Assembly (NCBI RefSeq): GCF_036785885.1
Contig: NC_092322.1
Location: 11,430,466-11,494,465 of the forward strand
DNA from: Coffea arabica
Taxonomy: Eukaryota > Streptophyta > Magnoliopsida > Gentianales > Rubiaceae
Length of the DNA: 64,000 nucleotides
Direction: 5' to 3'
Part shown: positions 34,947-48,759 of the stretch, piece after piece
Layout: every line of letters begins with the position of its first letter
How positions within the stretch are numbered: position 1 is the first letter of the stretch
The notes under the pieces: generated by a model
The model's input: only the letters and a program-made list of their open reading frames with translations
What the model was told of the DNA's origin: nothing
Databases searched by the model: none
Translations under genes and position numbers: made by a program

Positions 34947-36738
34947 GTGGAAGTGCGGTAATTTTCACCATATCTCCATTTTTTAACCGGATTCCTGTTT
35001 TAAACGGCTCTCAGTATTCTTTGCCTCTACCTTGCTATGTATTCTAGGAAAATTTTCGAAGTATGTCTAGTGAGTTAAGATGGGATGAGAGAGATGTACA
35101 CGTAGGTTGTTGCCATGTACAGTGGATGGTGTAGCTCGCTGTCCTTTATTTTGCCAAAAAAATAAAGGAAAATGACACAGTTTATATGGTGGTGAAATGT
35201 GATACCTTTATGCTTCACTGCATTTGAGCTTTTTTCAACCGACAAGAACCTTGTCATGATTTCGATGTTTCCCTTATTTCGCTGTGCTGCTTAAAAAACT
35301 TGGGTTCTGTTTTGGATTGTTATTTTTAGGGTTTTTGTGAAAAAAATGTACCGTAACGATTTAATATGCGCAAGTTAAGAAGGTGATTGGGAAATGTGCG
35401 TTAAAAAATGTAATTTCAGTCACTTTTGACCAAACAGTTTTCAATTAATACTCCCTAAATTACTTAACTGCCCCTAAATTTGAATTCAACATTTGTTAGT
35501 TGCTTTCGAATTTTTAGTTTGTAAAAGGGTTTCTTTAAGTATTTAATGAATTGTTAGTTGAAACATGACTTTAATTCTCTTTGAGGGGATTGAATGAATG
35601 GTTAAAGCGTGGATCCTGGTCTTTTCATTTGTCAAAGGATATTATTGTCACAGTACAAATTTTAGTTCTACAGTAGATTTCTTTTGAAATATTGACCATT
35701 CGCTTCACTGATCAAAAGGGTACAATTATCATATCATGTCACTAATATTTTGCTGTGGAATTAATTGGTAGCGTGGGCCTGTGGCACCATCGCTAGCATT
35801 TTTCATTTCTCATTTTTTTGTAGACTATGAAAAATAATTTTTGAGACAAACTAAAATGAAAATCATGACGAATAAAATGGGAGAGTGGAAGTATAACGTG
35901 TTTGATTGATTTTTATATTTCCATCAATATCCCTCAATTAGTCAAAAGTGATTGGAAATGATATTTTAGATGGCTCAAAAAAAAAATTTGGAGAACTGAA
36001 AATTGCACCAACTGAAGCTTCAGGACTAAACGACTAAGTACATTTTAGTTACAACACGGGGGTATTATTTGCCCTTAAACCTTTTTTTTGTTTTTGTATA
36101 GCTGAACCTGATAAATTCGGCTCGTAAACAAAAGATAGGTACTTTGTGCCAAACTTCAAGAACTATTTGCGCCATTTGCCCTTAAAACAGAACGCACCCA
36201 TTAGACCATTAGTTAACACCTTTTGTTGTCCATGGACCAAAAAGTGTCCCAACAGTGTCCATTTGGCCAGGCAAATTCTTGCGCCCGGATTTGTGCCACT
36301 GTAAAAAGGTTTACAGTCATCAATCAGAGTTATAGGACTAATTTCTTTACCTGCGTCCTTGAGTAAACTACCCACAAATTCAGAACACTAGAGGACCGAC
36401 CACCAGGGAGTCATTCCAATATATTAATCAGATCAAATTTTGTTTCACGGATTTTGCATTTGAATGCAAAAGTGAATAGTGAGTTTGTGTAATGTCTGAC
36501 CCAAGGCTAGTGCATAACTCAATCAAAGTCAAAATTCTTCAAGTAATCTCCACAGTATCACCACCTCTTTCTTACCCATCAGCAACTGCCAGAATGCATT
36601 GATTAGTATGTAGTTTCTGTGAATTTACACAAGCAATTATGCAAATCTATAATACAAATCTACCTGTTAACGGAGGATTACCAATCTAACCAGATTTACA
36701 TCATCGCCAACCTAATGAGAAAGGGGTTAAGATACTGT
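34947..36738. other. Convergent intergenic region between UBP and CAMTA
   Basis: Holds the 3' ends of two convergent genes. At about 35310-35460 and 35820-35990 there are decayed 'GGATTG..TATTTTT' MITE-like stretches. 36040-36420 is repeat-like, without delimitable ends. No gene seen. Confidence 0.4.
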
Positions 36739-39700
36739 TCACATTAAAGGATCATCGTCTAACAAAGCATCAAGGTCAATTAGGTCTTCATCGAAATCAG
36801 CAGCTTCATCTGAATTATCTAGGGCCCTATCATACACAGCCTGCAAAATGAGAGAATCACCCTGGTTACCCCACTTGCTTCATATGGCAATGTATTGACA
36901 AAATCCAAATTTTCTTTGGAATATATTTTGCTAGAAGCTGCACAGCTTAATAGCTTATCTCCTGAAGACTATGAATCATGTTTGAGTTTTGCCTCAGATT
37001 TATGCAAATAATGTCTTTGACTCCCATGATTCAATTTCAAACTTAAAGCACATAACGAACTAAAATTTCTAGCATCCTTCAATGCCAAAAAAAAAAAAAT
37101 TAATGCCAATATCAAACTATGGCAATCGCTAATAGATCACTTCACTGACAAAAAATGACCAATTTCGAATTGCACAATCATCATCGTACAAAATTCCTTT
37201 TTTGGTTTGGTCATCACACCCTTGTTTGTATGAAGTCAAGTGGCCCACTTCACAACTTTCTATAAGTATCAAATATCAGATAATTCTTGGGCCAATAAGC
37301 ACACAGAAGAAGTAATTTAAAAACTAATGAACTCATTGCAAATTTAGAATCCCATTCTGCTTTTAACCACTAATTTTACCAAGGTCAGACAACATCAAAC
37401 TTATGTTTGTCTACTAAAAAAGTCAAACAAAAAGCATTATGTTTTACTCTATACATCTGGATTGCAAATATACCTTAGGTCCAAAATAATAAGCCTTGTT
37501 TACATATGGTTACTTTGTTAAATAACTCTAAAATTACTTTGAAGCATTCAAAAGATATGCATAATCTTTCTCAGCAACACGCACACATTGTGCAAGACAA
37601 CCAGATGAACTTACTGAAAAGAAGCATATACCTCAAGTGGTTTGACATGTTAAGGAAAGTGTACCTTGGTTTCCTGCATGTCTGAGACAACATTCAGGAG
37701 CCTCCTGTATTGATCTCTTGCCTCTGGATACTGGACCATTGATTTAACCCGAGCAAGAGCCTTCTGCAATCTGTTCTCAGTTTGCTTTCTACCTTCTTTC
37801 AGGAAATCGTAATCATCCTCTTTCGATGAGCTACCTTGTATGCTAGTTTCCACAGGAGGTGCTTCTGGTTTGAATCCACGCAATCCACTTCCTTTCCTTC
37901 TCCAGCGCAGAATTACCTTCTCTAGAATTCCAACTGACCAGATTATACTCCTGTAATTCTTCCTAACTTGGTGTCCTCTTACATGGGCCTTTTTACCAAA
38001 GAAAAGAAAGCCAACCATTAAAACAAAGACCAGATTTTCATAACAAAGACATCTTACCGTCATGTTGATTGAAAAAAATCACATGACAGAAAGAAAAAGA
38101 TTTGATTCTGCAGGAGGCAAGCAAAAACACCTGGATTTTAATAATTTGCTGTCGCTTTTGAAGAAATTCTTTTCTACCCTTCCAACTACGAAATTTCTTC
38201 TGTATTTGTGTTGCAGCAGCATGCACTGGCTCATCACGTTGTCCTGCCCGCTTTGTTTTCGCAGAAAGAAGTGAAAGAGCACGTTCATCTGAAATCCCAA
38301 GCCCGCTACTACCATATTCATTTTGCTGCTTTCTTTGGAATGACTGCACCCTAAAAACTTGATGTATGCGGGCATGAGCTTGAGTTGCATTGCGGACAGC
38401 AGCCAACGAGTCCTTCAAAGACAGCACAGGCAAGTCACCATCTGCAATAGGAGTTGCAGTTCGCTCTGAAGCTGTTTGTACAACATTTGCCCCGGAACCT
38501 TCTCCATTATAATCCTCCTTATCATCCTTATAACCCTCCTTATCATCCTTTACTTTAAGTGATGAGAGATGGGAGCTCAATGTAGATTCGGCAAGATAAC
38601 CAGCAATCCCCTTATGGCCATTGTTCGATGCAAGTTCAGCAGGAGGTATTCCTGAAGGATATTTAGGAGTAGGATCTGTTAATGCTCCTGGGCTTGCACC
38701 TAACGAGATAAGTGAAGCCACCGTCCGCTCCCTGAAATTGAGAAGCAAATAATATAACCAAGAAAGAAGTTCACCCATATAATTTCAATCTCACTGAGTT
38801 AGGTCAAGAGGATACGAAACAAGAACAATTCACAAATTGTGTCAAACTAGTAGCTAAAATTACAAAGAATGAGACGTAAAGAACTATAATGTGTCAAAAC
38901 ATCCATAACCAAAGCCCAAAAGCATACCTTCCAAAAGATGCTGCCCAATGAAGTGCAGTCCATCCATTTAAATCTCGGAAGTTGACGCTAACTCCTGCTG
39001 CTATTGTAGGGGATAAAGCCCAATCATAACCTAGGGCAGCAGCAAGATGCAGCACCCCTTGACCACCCTCATCCAACATGCTAGGGCCTTTACCACCTTC
39101 AGCAACTTTCTGGCGGAGCCAAAGATAGAGGCGGTCTTTAAGAAGCTTTACCAGAAGCTGATCCTTTACTTTGTCCACAGAGAATTCCTCCGGAGTAAGA
39201 TTAAGCATCCCTTCCCATTCATTGTTGTCATTAATCACCAATGACTCAATTTTACTTCTCAAGGTGGATAGTTGATCCATAATGCCGGGTATAGTATCTT
39301 GGTAATTATGAGATCCAGTGGTTAACAACTTTCCAAATCTCGTAAGAAGTTGACATTCATCAATAATTCCACTAGTCAACAAAGCAACATCATCATCTTT
39401 AACATTGCTAACCCGAAATTCAAATTCTCGCACTTCACTGCATGCTAACCTATTGGAGCATGTCACATAAAATGGCACCCTCCCAGCTTCATGCAAAGGG
39501 GTAAGGCAACGTAAAGCACCATTTGCAATAACCTCGGCTTGAACTTCTACTTCACCAAACATACATGCCCATTTGTACTTTCCCAACTCTTCTTGGCTCT
39601 TTAAGAACCTTCCCATAATTAATACCTGGGATATGTCACAGAAAATGCAAAATTGATAATTTATCTTTACTTAAAGATGTATATGTGCACCACAAAATAA

Positions 39701-42700
39701 AAATTCCTAAAAAGAACACAGAAAGTATCAAGCTATCAAGAAAAGTTTTAAAAAAATAGAAAAGAACAAGAAAAAGTCCATAAATCAGAGATCTTCAAAA
39801 CCTAATTTGACATCTCGGCTGGCCCATGAAATATTTATAGTGTAGAATGTACCTTCATTTCTGAACCAGAATATGCCCAGTTTGGTGAAAAATCAATGAT
39901 GCTAAATAATTGGTCCTGCGCAATAGAGGGGCTCATCATGTATGAATCTATGTGTACTTGGGGAGCTATATTAGAATCACCCAATCCATCATCATTTCCA
40001 ACAGTCTCCCAATAGGTTCCAGAGCTAGATTGTATATGTGATTCATTCACATCCCCAAGTTCTCTGCTCATCCAACGGTCAAAGCTGTCTAGCTTCTTAA
40101 GACCTTCTTTGAGAACACCATCTAATAAAGGTTGTCTCAAGGTTGGATACTCAGCTTTTCCTTCAATGCCAAGATTCCCATTGAATGCAGATTTAGCAGA
40201 AATTCCACTCTCTGCCCTGATAAGATCTACTTGAACATCAGTCTCTATGGGAGATTTAAGCATACTGAATGTCTCGGAGGAATTTGGCAACTCCGCGTTG
40301 TTAACTTCATTAAAGCTAGTACTGAGATTACGGCCTGACGGCAGGTTCAACTTCTGATCCATGTGCCACTTGGACAAGCTTGAGGCATCAACTTCAGAAG
40401 TCTGTTGGCATTTAAAAATAAACAAAAATAGTACATCAATGGCAAAGTTGGCTCATTACAGACTATTAAAGTACACAAACTCACATAGGAATATAAGAAA
40501 AGATCTTTGCAAACATAACTCTCTGAACAAGTGTGTTGTGGATATCTAATATAAGAAGCAAGATACATGAGAGAGCCCAAACATCAGTATAGGGAGTTTC
40601 TCCTTTTACAGTATACCATGGAAATATTTTGCTATCACAGTGATGCATTCGAGTTTCTTCATTTTCCATATTTTGACTTCTTTTTATTTTAATCCTTTTA
40701 AGTTTGTACCACCAAAGAAATGTTATGGCATGCCTAACAACAACATATATAGACCATTCTTACTCATCAGATAACAGTTTTGTTTACCTGCCACTGTTCC
40801 AAGCCACCCACATGGGCATCAGAGTCCTGCCTCTTGCCTAAGCCATCAGTTAAAGCTTGCCCAAGAATGTCATTCATACCTCCAGGCATTACATTTATGG
40901 TACCATGTTGAGTTGCAGAAACTGATGGCTGAAAATTGACAGACTGATATCCTCCATTCCTGCTGTCCAAGACATTGCCCCAAGATGGGAAGTCAAGGTG
41001 TCCTTCCGGCATATATGACAACCCAGCACCTGTAGTGCTCTGATCTTTTTCTCCTTGCGGAATGGAGGCAAAATTAACATCAGGAACACCTGAAAATTGT
41101 CCTTGATATCCATCTGTATAATTTTGATATATTAACCATAAGGACATTCAATTTCCAACTACTAGTATAAGTTGTAAAAAAAAAATGCTGAAGCTAGTAA
41201 CAAATGAGCCAAAAGATAGGATCATATTACTCAAGGTAGAGCCTGCATAATAGGGCACGGGCCTACCTTCTGCCTTTTGCAACACAGGCGGTTGTATCTC
41301 AAGAAAAGTGTGGAACCCAGAAGTTGATTGTTGAGTGTATGCTGCAGTAATTCAGTTACATATAAATCATTAAAAAACTCGAGTATCATATACTTCTATT
41401 TTTTTTTTCCTGTCAACAATCAATATTTAGGTACAACAGAAAACTAAACCGGGTTACACTTGCACAATCTAAATGTGACAGATTTGTGAGGCACCTGATT
41501 CAGCATCCTCATACTCCGAGGCCTGGGCGCTGTTAAGGCTAACCGTATCTGTAATTTGTGAAGTGACTTGATAACCGTAGGAATGGAATTTTGAGGTTGA
41601 ATTACTGTTAAATTCAGAATTGGGGGCATCATCTTCACTTTCTTGGGTATTAGGAATGGCTTCTCCAATCTCTCTAACGCGGTTATAATTAGTTCTGTTC
41701 CCCTAATGAAATGGCAGCATAAGAGAAGTGTTTTGTCAATCTCCCAAGCATAAACAAAACTTCCTTTTAATCAAGAGGGATACAGACAAGTGCATTAGAG
41801 GAAAATCCTTGATAAGCAGTCGGTGTTGGTTTTGCATGTAAAAGCCATAAATGGAAAAAGCAAATTTGACCAGGTTCAAAGGCAGAAGAATTTGCAATCG
41901 AGAAATGCGATTACAAAGTTTGGAAGTCCAGCAGTAAGTTAATCATATTTAACCAAACAAGTTCTATTATGCTACCATATTTCTAATTCAGGTCCATCAA
42001 TAGTTAAATCTTGAAAAGTTAATCAAGATCACTCATTTTCGTAAAAAAAAGGTATTTACACAGAAGAAGATTTTGTATTGAGATTTCAAATGTATTACTA
42101 GTAGCAGTGATCAAGATTCAAGAATAAAAACACAACCAGTTGAAACAATCTGATTAATAGAAGTAAATTCTACCTTTACTTCTCGGTAGTGGACAAGAAC
42201 TATGTGTGAGAGCTCCCTGCAGCATGTACAATCAACAAATTACTAGAAGATGGAATGCATAATTATTGCAGCTAAATTATTTATATACATCACGGTAGGA
42301 AGCTCAAAAAGATACAGATACTAAAAAAGTATGCACACAGTGGATGTAGGAAAGACAAGCACTCTGCACAAGATAACCATTGATGTGGATTTGGAAAGGC
42401 TAGATCTATATAACCTATCTTTGTAAGTAGGGATTGGTAGGCACATACTGAGGGGGAAAAAATCTTAAACTAATTGAGTAGTTTTGCTTGGGGTACTTTC
42501 ACATAATTATATTCCAATAACAAAGCAAGCCTTGGCGTAAAGGTAACACACTCTTTTGTTGAATCGCAGCTCACTAGCTCAATGGTCTATGACACAATTT
42601 CTGTCCAACCCAGTACATTTTGCAGATTCAAACCTTGCAGTACAAGAATTGAGCAACAGATCTGGCACCTGATATTAGTTCCAGAAAGTTATTATGAAAA

Positions 42701-45700
42701 CACTTATCACATTATCCAATCACTACATCTCACAAAGTAATAATGCCAACTTAAATGTTAAGTCTCATAATTTTAGAAACTTTGACAGCGAAGAATCAAT
42801 AGAACAACCTGGATATTTCATTCAATGTTGAGATGGATGTAATTTCAAGTCTTTTTAGCATTGAATTAAACTTTATTAAACAATGACTGAACTTCAATTG
42901 CTAAATTTTCTGAAGATGTTGTCCATATGGAAGCATTTTTTCTATAATTGCTGCATGAAAATTACTTATGTAACTTTGGGATGCCAAATAAAAACCTAAG
43001 AAGAAGAAGTTAAATGATTGATCCTATTTGTTGACTGCAGAAAAAATGTATTAGCTTTTAGCAAAGACAAATGGTCTTCTAGATGCAAATTCACTTTCAT
43101 GCTATCTTCATCTCATGTGAAGGGTACTACAAGTATCCACAGCATGGCAAAATGCACCAATATATGCTTAAGACAGCATTCTTTACTTACTCTTCAAGCA
43201 TCCAATAGCTGCGTCTCTGAAAATTTTCATCATCCTCTCCATGGGCATAGTAACAATGTAAAACATCAATACTTCCTGCCTGAAAAGGAGCTTTGCTTTA
43301 GATGTTATTCTAGCATGAACAGATAATAGTAGTAAAGAATGTCATCCCAAAAGATAGTAAGATCTATAACACCAAAAACAAGCACCAGAATCTGGGGGCA
43401 GCAGGAGGGAAGGGGAAACTAACTTCATTCTATATGGTCCACTAAGCTTTTGCAAAATCACTAAGCAAAGAAAAGTTGCCAATAAACCTTAAGCCTTTCA
43501 TGAGCTTCCTTCACAGTTTTCCCATCCTTCTTTTTCCTCCAATTATGGCCATCTTTTCGAAAATAACGTAAAACCTTCCGATCAAAGAGAAAGAGCGAAC
43601 CACCTGATAAAGACATAACATGAAAAATGTCATCAAAAGGACCTAAACCATGCGAAAATAGCCAGCAAAAAATGTCATGAATAAGAAAACTACAACTTTG
43701 GATGATTATAAATGAATGAGCCAGCATGATAAAGAAAACCTTAAGCAGTTAGCTCCTAACTCTCTCTGGTAATCAGTAGGATAACTGTCACACAGAATAT
43801 AAACTCTTACTCTCATAGTCTCGCAGCAATGCAAAGGTCTTAAACCTACATAATCTCCTCTTTCTTCGCAAGTAACACGTTGCTTCACTGACAAGGCTTT
43901 TTGATAAAGGCCTTTCCCTTTCAGTGAAATTGGCCTGGCTAATTTGTAAATTTTGAGAAGCTTTCACTTTGTTGATTCTAAATGAAGTAAATTTTTAGAG
44001 TACTTGGTATCCGTCTTTGCCTATTTTATACCATGATAAGTCAGATTCTGAAGACACCTTAAAAGTTTGTTTGCTGAGAACTATGCCATTACCAATCAAT
44101 CCAGCAGAGCAGGATTAAAAATGAGACATAAGGAACCAATGAAGTAAAAGACAACAGATGGAGATTTGTTAAAGCAACCAGTTCCAAGAACACGACGATG
44201 TGACATGCGCAATACCAAAAAAAATAAGCGAGAAAGGGTCTCTGGATAACTCAATATGACAATTAGTTTCCAAACTCAGTTAACAAAAGATCTTTTTTTT
44301 TTCATTCAGCTGAACACTGGGCCACGCCAAACGTTACTTTGCAATAGATGCCAACCTTGGCTCTTTTTCTTCTTTTTTCAGTTTCATTATCTAATTATAG
44401 CTATGTTATTTCTATTCATCTTTTCCTCCAGAAGTAACCTAGATATTATCCTGACTTGCAAACTGTTATTTTACAGGAAAAGCCAGAATGAGACTTCTCT
44501 TCTCCTAACTTTCTATATTGAGGATCTTTATTTATCAAACAACATGCTGTAGATTTTTCTTCTATTTTTTTTTTAAAGAACATTATCACTATCATCTTGT
44601 CACTCTCTTCCTCTAGTCCAAAATTCAGTCTAGCTTGTCCTCACTGGTGCAGCCAATGGTCTTTATAGCAGTTATCCCAGTTCTTAAACAACAGTCTAAT
44701 TCTATAATCTCGACCACTACTTAGCCAAAACTACTTATATTACATCTCCTGTAGATACGTAGTAGTATTAAGTTAATTTCTACAGAGTAACTTTTTGCAA
44801 AAAAAAAAAAAAAGAGAAAATCCTAAGAGTTATGTTTCCAATTTTCACAACTTCCATATAAGACAAAATATGCGGCCCAGGCTGGTTCTACCATTAAAAT
44901 TTTAAACTGTTCCCAACAGTGCAAAACAATTTCAGATTAGATCCATCTCTTTTGTTGGGTCATGACATATAAGAGATGAATATTGAAATGAGCAAGAGTT
45001 GTCAACAGCATGATATTCTACCATCTAATTGAACACCAAGAAGCATAATAGAGCACAATAAATGAGAGATGAGATGTAAATGTTGATAATCCAAAGACAC
45101 ATGCTATAAAAATGCTCTAAGAACATTAGCTGACTCTCTAATGCTAGATTCTCTCCGTGCAAAATGTCAATTGACCTTGTAGCAGCTTGTAACAGCTGTC
45201 AAACCTATTTTTTCTGTTATAAATGTGGCTTCAAGTTCACATGTCGTCTGATTAAAAGTTATACTAGAAGATCCCGAACATTTCATTAGCAACATGGGAT
45301 TTTCACAAACTGCTAGAACTAAGTAAGTATAATCATACTTGGAGGCCTATTTGGAGGCTCTGGAGCAATTCGAAACTTTTGGTAGTTTCGCAGGATTTCA
45401 CAAATTTCAGCAGGACGTAACCATCGATGTTGTGCTTCTACCAGTATCTGCTCAATATCTGCAGTCAAACAATAAAAAATCTCAGACAAGAGACATATCT
45501 ATAAGTTTGGTAGTCTTCTTCCATCAGGAAACTGACATTTTATGTTTTGATGCACGCCCAAAAAGTCAGTGACAAATTTAATGGCATGACTGCGATTAAA
45601 AGATGATCAATCAATTACTCGAGTGACAAATATTAGAACCCAAAAACTTTAGCAGTTGTACATGCAGCAAGACAGAAAAGGATGGCCAAGGAGGTGAAGA

Positions 45701-47690
45701 AGCTTCATGTTGTCTAACTAAGCCCAACAGCAGATAGTTTCATTTCCATAACTGAGCCTCGCTGCTCCTAAACCAATTAAACTGCCTTGTTCAGTGTACC
45801 TAAACTCATCCCAACGACAATAACTGGACATTTTATTACAAGGGTCTTGTAGTAAAGGGGCATTTTAAAGCAAGTTTGGTCATAGCTCACAAGAAAGGAA
45901 GGCAACAGTTGGAAAATCTTACTTTCTCCAAAAGAGAAGTTTGCCAAAAAATAAGCACAGGAGGAGAATTCCAAACTAATTTATCATGAGAAACTAGAAA
46001 ATAGAAAGTTATTCTTGCCCTTGACAAGGAAAAAAGCATCATCATACCTCACCAAAATCCTATGACAGAGAGTGCAATCAACTAAGACTCTCCAAAAAGA
46101 AAATAACAGCAGCAACACACAACTATAGAGGTGACCCCCCCCCCAACAAATGCATATGATCCAAAGAAGTACCAATTAAATAGCATATGATCTTCTTCTC
46201 CATCTCTTCCCAATGATAGCGGTCCCACAAAACCGTTTCGAAAGTCTTCTTTGCCAGCTTGCATCTAAGCAAACCCCAAGTTAAAAATAACACTTGGAAC
46301 CTACTGAATGTCAAATTAGTATGACAATGCTAATTTGGTTGCACAGAAGTGACCTGGATTCCTAAATTCTACAAGCCGAACTCTGACTTGCTTAATGCTT
46401 TTAAAGATAATTATCTACACATAGTAACCTTAACCTTGTTTTTGGAGTAATATTTTACAACAATTACCCTCCAGAATATATGTTACAAGCAGTTGGTGGA
46501 CCCAAAAAACATGAATAAAAAATTTAGAGACAATCACAGATTCTAGTTTTCCAAAAGTATAGCATATTAGCTGTCTAAAGTAGCCTAACCCCTGCATAAT
46601 TTGACACCGGGTTGTAAAGCAACCTAACATGCTACATTTTACACCAGGTAGCAATGCACCATCCTGGACCTAGTCTACAAATCATAGTTATCCATGTTCT
46701 AGGAAATACAAAGGAGAACTCCTGGCATTTGATGATCACATATCTGATTAAATCAAAAGAGACTTCCCCGATACAAACCCTTGCCATGCCGCAATCCACC
46801 TTCAATTAACATCCGGTAGCAGTGATACCCTTGTAATGACAAAGTATAACGTTTATTCTACTTTCCGTTGCAACCAGACATGAACTCCAGCACTGTTAAA
46901 TACCTACAACTTCCAATTTTTGGTATATCAATTCACCCATTTACAGCTGAATGCTTCAGAGCTTATCAAAAGTTTGGATATTTACACCAAAACCACAAAA
47001 CTAACGCACAAAAAATCGTGCTTTTCCCAACTTCGGTCCATGTCGTTACTGCCATTACCAAATTCAGGAACAAGCGGCTTTCCAACATTGCTGGCCTACT
47101 TCTCCCCAAACTACTTCTAGTACACCCTATATATCCATGTAAAATCAAATTTTGAAATGAACTGATGGCCCCTATGAATAAACTTCACATAAAAAATTCC
47201 CCTTTTGCTGCTTCTCTTGTTTTTATCCCTTCTTTTTCTCATTGGATGTGACGAGAAAAAAAGTTCACAAATACCTTCACACTTAATCTTGAGCACCCAA
47301 AAATGGTTCTAATTATATCTAAACTTTCCAAGATCATTCATACTGGTCAAATATTGGTCATGCAACAATTACTTACATCACTTACATACTCAATTACATT
47401 CAACCAAGAGTTCTAAATCAAACAAAATCAACCACAAAAATTCTAAAACATCTAAAATCTATCACTACCCGCCAAAATTAAGTGCCAGGATAGGCTAATT
47501 CAGTCCATAAAACACCCAATCACAAATCAAAATCAGACAACTTTTTTTTTTTTTGAAAAAAAAAACACAACTCCTAACAAAATCAAGATAAATAAACAAA
47601 TTCCAGAAAAAATAGCCACTAGAAAAGAGAAAAGACCAGAAAAAACTAACCTAATTGAGCACCAAGCGCGTATCGTCGACTCTCCGCCAT
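36739..47690 (-). CDS. CAMTA3: Calmodulin-binding transcription activator (CAMTA2/3 clade), 13 exons
   Basis: Exons 1-13 (minus strand): 47651-47690, 45339-45458, 43488-43603, 43191-43279, 42174-42216, 41495-41702, 41231-41341, 40788-41113, 39853-40401, 38928-39625, 38131-38731, 37665-37988, 36739-36840. All junctions are GT-AG and keep frame; 1108 aa. The CG-1 DNA-binding domain is about residues 14-136 (HRWLRPAEICEILRNYQKF, LFLFDRKVLRYFRKDGHNW, RRSYWMLEEELSHIVLVHYR). Next are a divergent acidic middle, a TIG/IPT domain (about 520-610), ankyrin repeats (about 718-800, GWTALHWAASFGR), two IQ motifs (about 938-981) and the calmodulin-binding helix (IIWSVGILEKVILRWRR). The acidic C-terminus is DLIDLDALLDDDPLM. 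CAMTAs bind CGCG/CGTG promoter elements in the nucleus under Ca2+/calmodulin control; the Arabidopsis CAMTA3 clade represses salicylate immunity and activates cold genes. The TIG domain places it with CAMTA1-3; the exact orthologue is uncertain. Intron 1 is 2.2 kb. Intact. Confidence 0.95.
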
Positions 47691-48060
47691 CTCCAAGTTC
47701 GCACCTTTTTCAACCTCAAGTCCACTAAAAAGACTATCTACTAAGATCACTAGTTCCAAAAACTTGAGAGATTGAGATTCGAGGTAAACACAAAAAAAAA
47801 TGGAAAACAGGAAAAAAAGAAAAAGTAAATTGAGAAAAGTAGAAGTATATGTAACGGAGGAAAGCGAGAACTGAGAAGTGAAGAGGTGGAGGAGGAAAGA
47901 GAGAGGAAAGGGATGAATAGCCGCCAAATTGGAATACAGTTAACGTTCACACCTGGGAAGAAGACCGCGAGTCAACTAAAGACTGGGAAGTGTGGGAGTG
48001 TGTGACCCCACTGTGTGTGTGCGTGAGAGAGAAAGAAAGAAAGGGAAGATACTTTTCCCC
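47691..48060 (-). promoter_or_regulatory. CAMTA 5' leader and promoter-proximal region
   Basis: Upstream of the CAMTA start on the minus strand lies a pyrimidine-rich leader (TCTTTCTTTCTTTCTCTCTC type, about 48015-48045, and CTTTCCTCTCTCTTTCCTCC at about 47895-47915), common in plant 5' untranslated regions. No TATA box was placed with confidence. Confidence 0.4.
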
Positions 48061-48473
48061 TCAGCACTTTGTAGAGTAATTATTAGTATAAAAAATGGAT
48101 AAAAGCCTCTGCCACCCTGCCAGATCATTCTCTTATGTTTCTTAAGTTTCAAAAATGGATAACCTTTTTATATTATGGATGTTGCTGCGGTATGTTTACT
48201 AATCAGAGAAGAGGTATGGAAAGTAAAACATATGGTAAATAAGGCAGCACGTTGCAACCTGACATGTACGGATTAAGAAGAGAATATTTCTAAAAAAGCA
48301 AGTGGTGAGTCTGGTGACCTATAACCGGGGTTTGGAAATGTTGCGTATTGCAGAAGCTAAAAATGTGTTGGGATGTCACGAAATTAATATAAAAATAAAG
48401 GGGCTAAGAATAAAACATTTGTGAGGAAGCGTAAGCAGTACTAATTACTAAACAAAGCCATCCTGGGACCACT

Positions 48474-48660
48474 GATTATGGGCATTACATCAACAAAATA
48501 CTATCTATTTATGGGCATTTTATTCTGAATCATTGCATTTATGTAAAATACATAAATATTTTGGATAGCACGGATATTCACACTAGTTGTCCTTGTACTA
48601 AGTTTTATGGGCATTTTACCCTGAATCATTACATTTTGGATACTACTTTGATTAGAATTT
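48474..48660 (-). repeat. Left terminal copy of the 215-bp repeat
   Basis: The phrases ATGGGCATTTTATTCTGAATC, ATTGCATTTATGTAAAATAC and CAACAAAATACTATCTATTT are the reverse complement of units in the 56.3-57.1 kb array. A second partial unit (ATGGGCATTTTACCCTGAAT) lies at about 48608-48640. An ACGGATATTCACACTAG phrase at about 48571-48587 interrupts the pair. Confidence 0.7.
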
Positions 48661-48759
48661 AGTTTAAAGACATTCACTGGAGTTTGGACGTATCCAGAGA
48701 GCACCGATCGATGTATGTTCAAGCGTAAATTGAAATAAATATGCAACTTAAAATTTTTA

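Noticed and set aside
43018-43326. Plus-strand open frame of 102 codons
   Set aside because: It is antisense to CAMTA exon 4 and its flanking introns.
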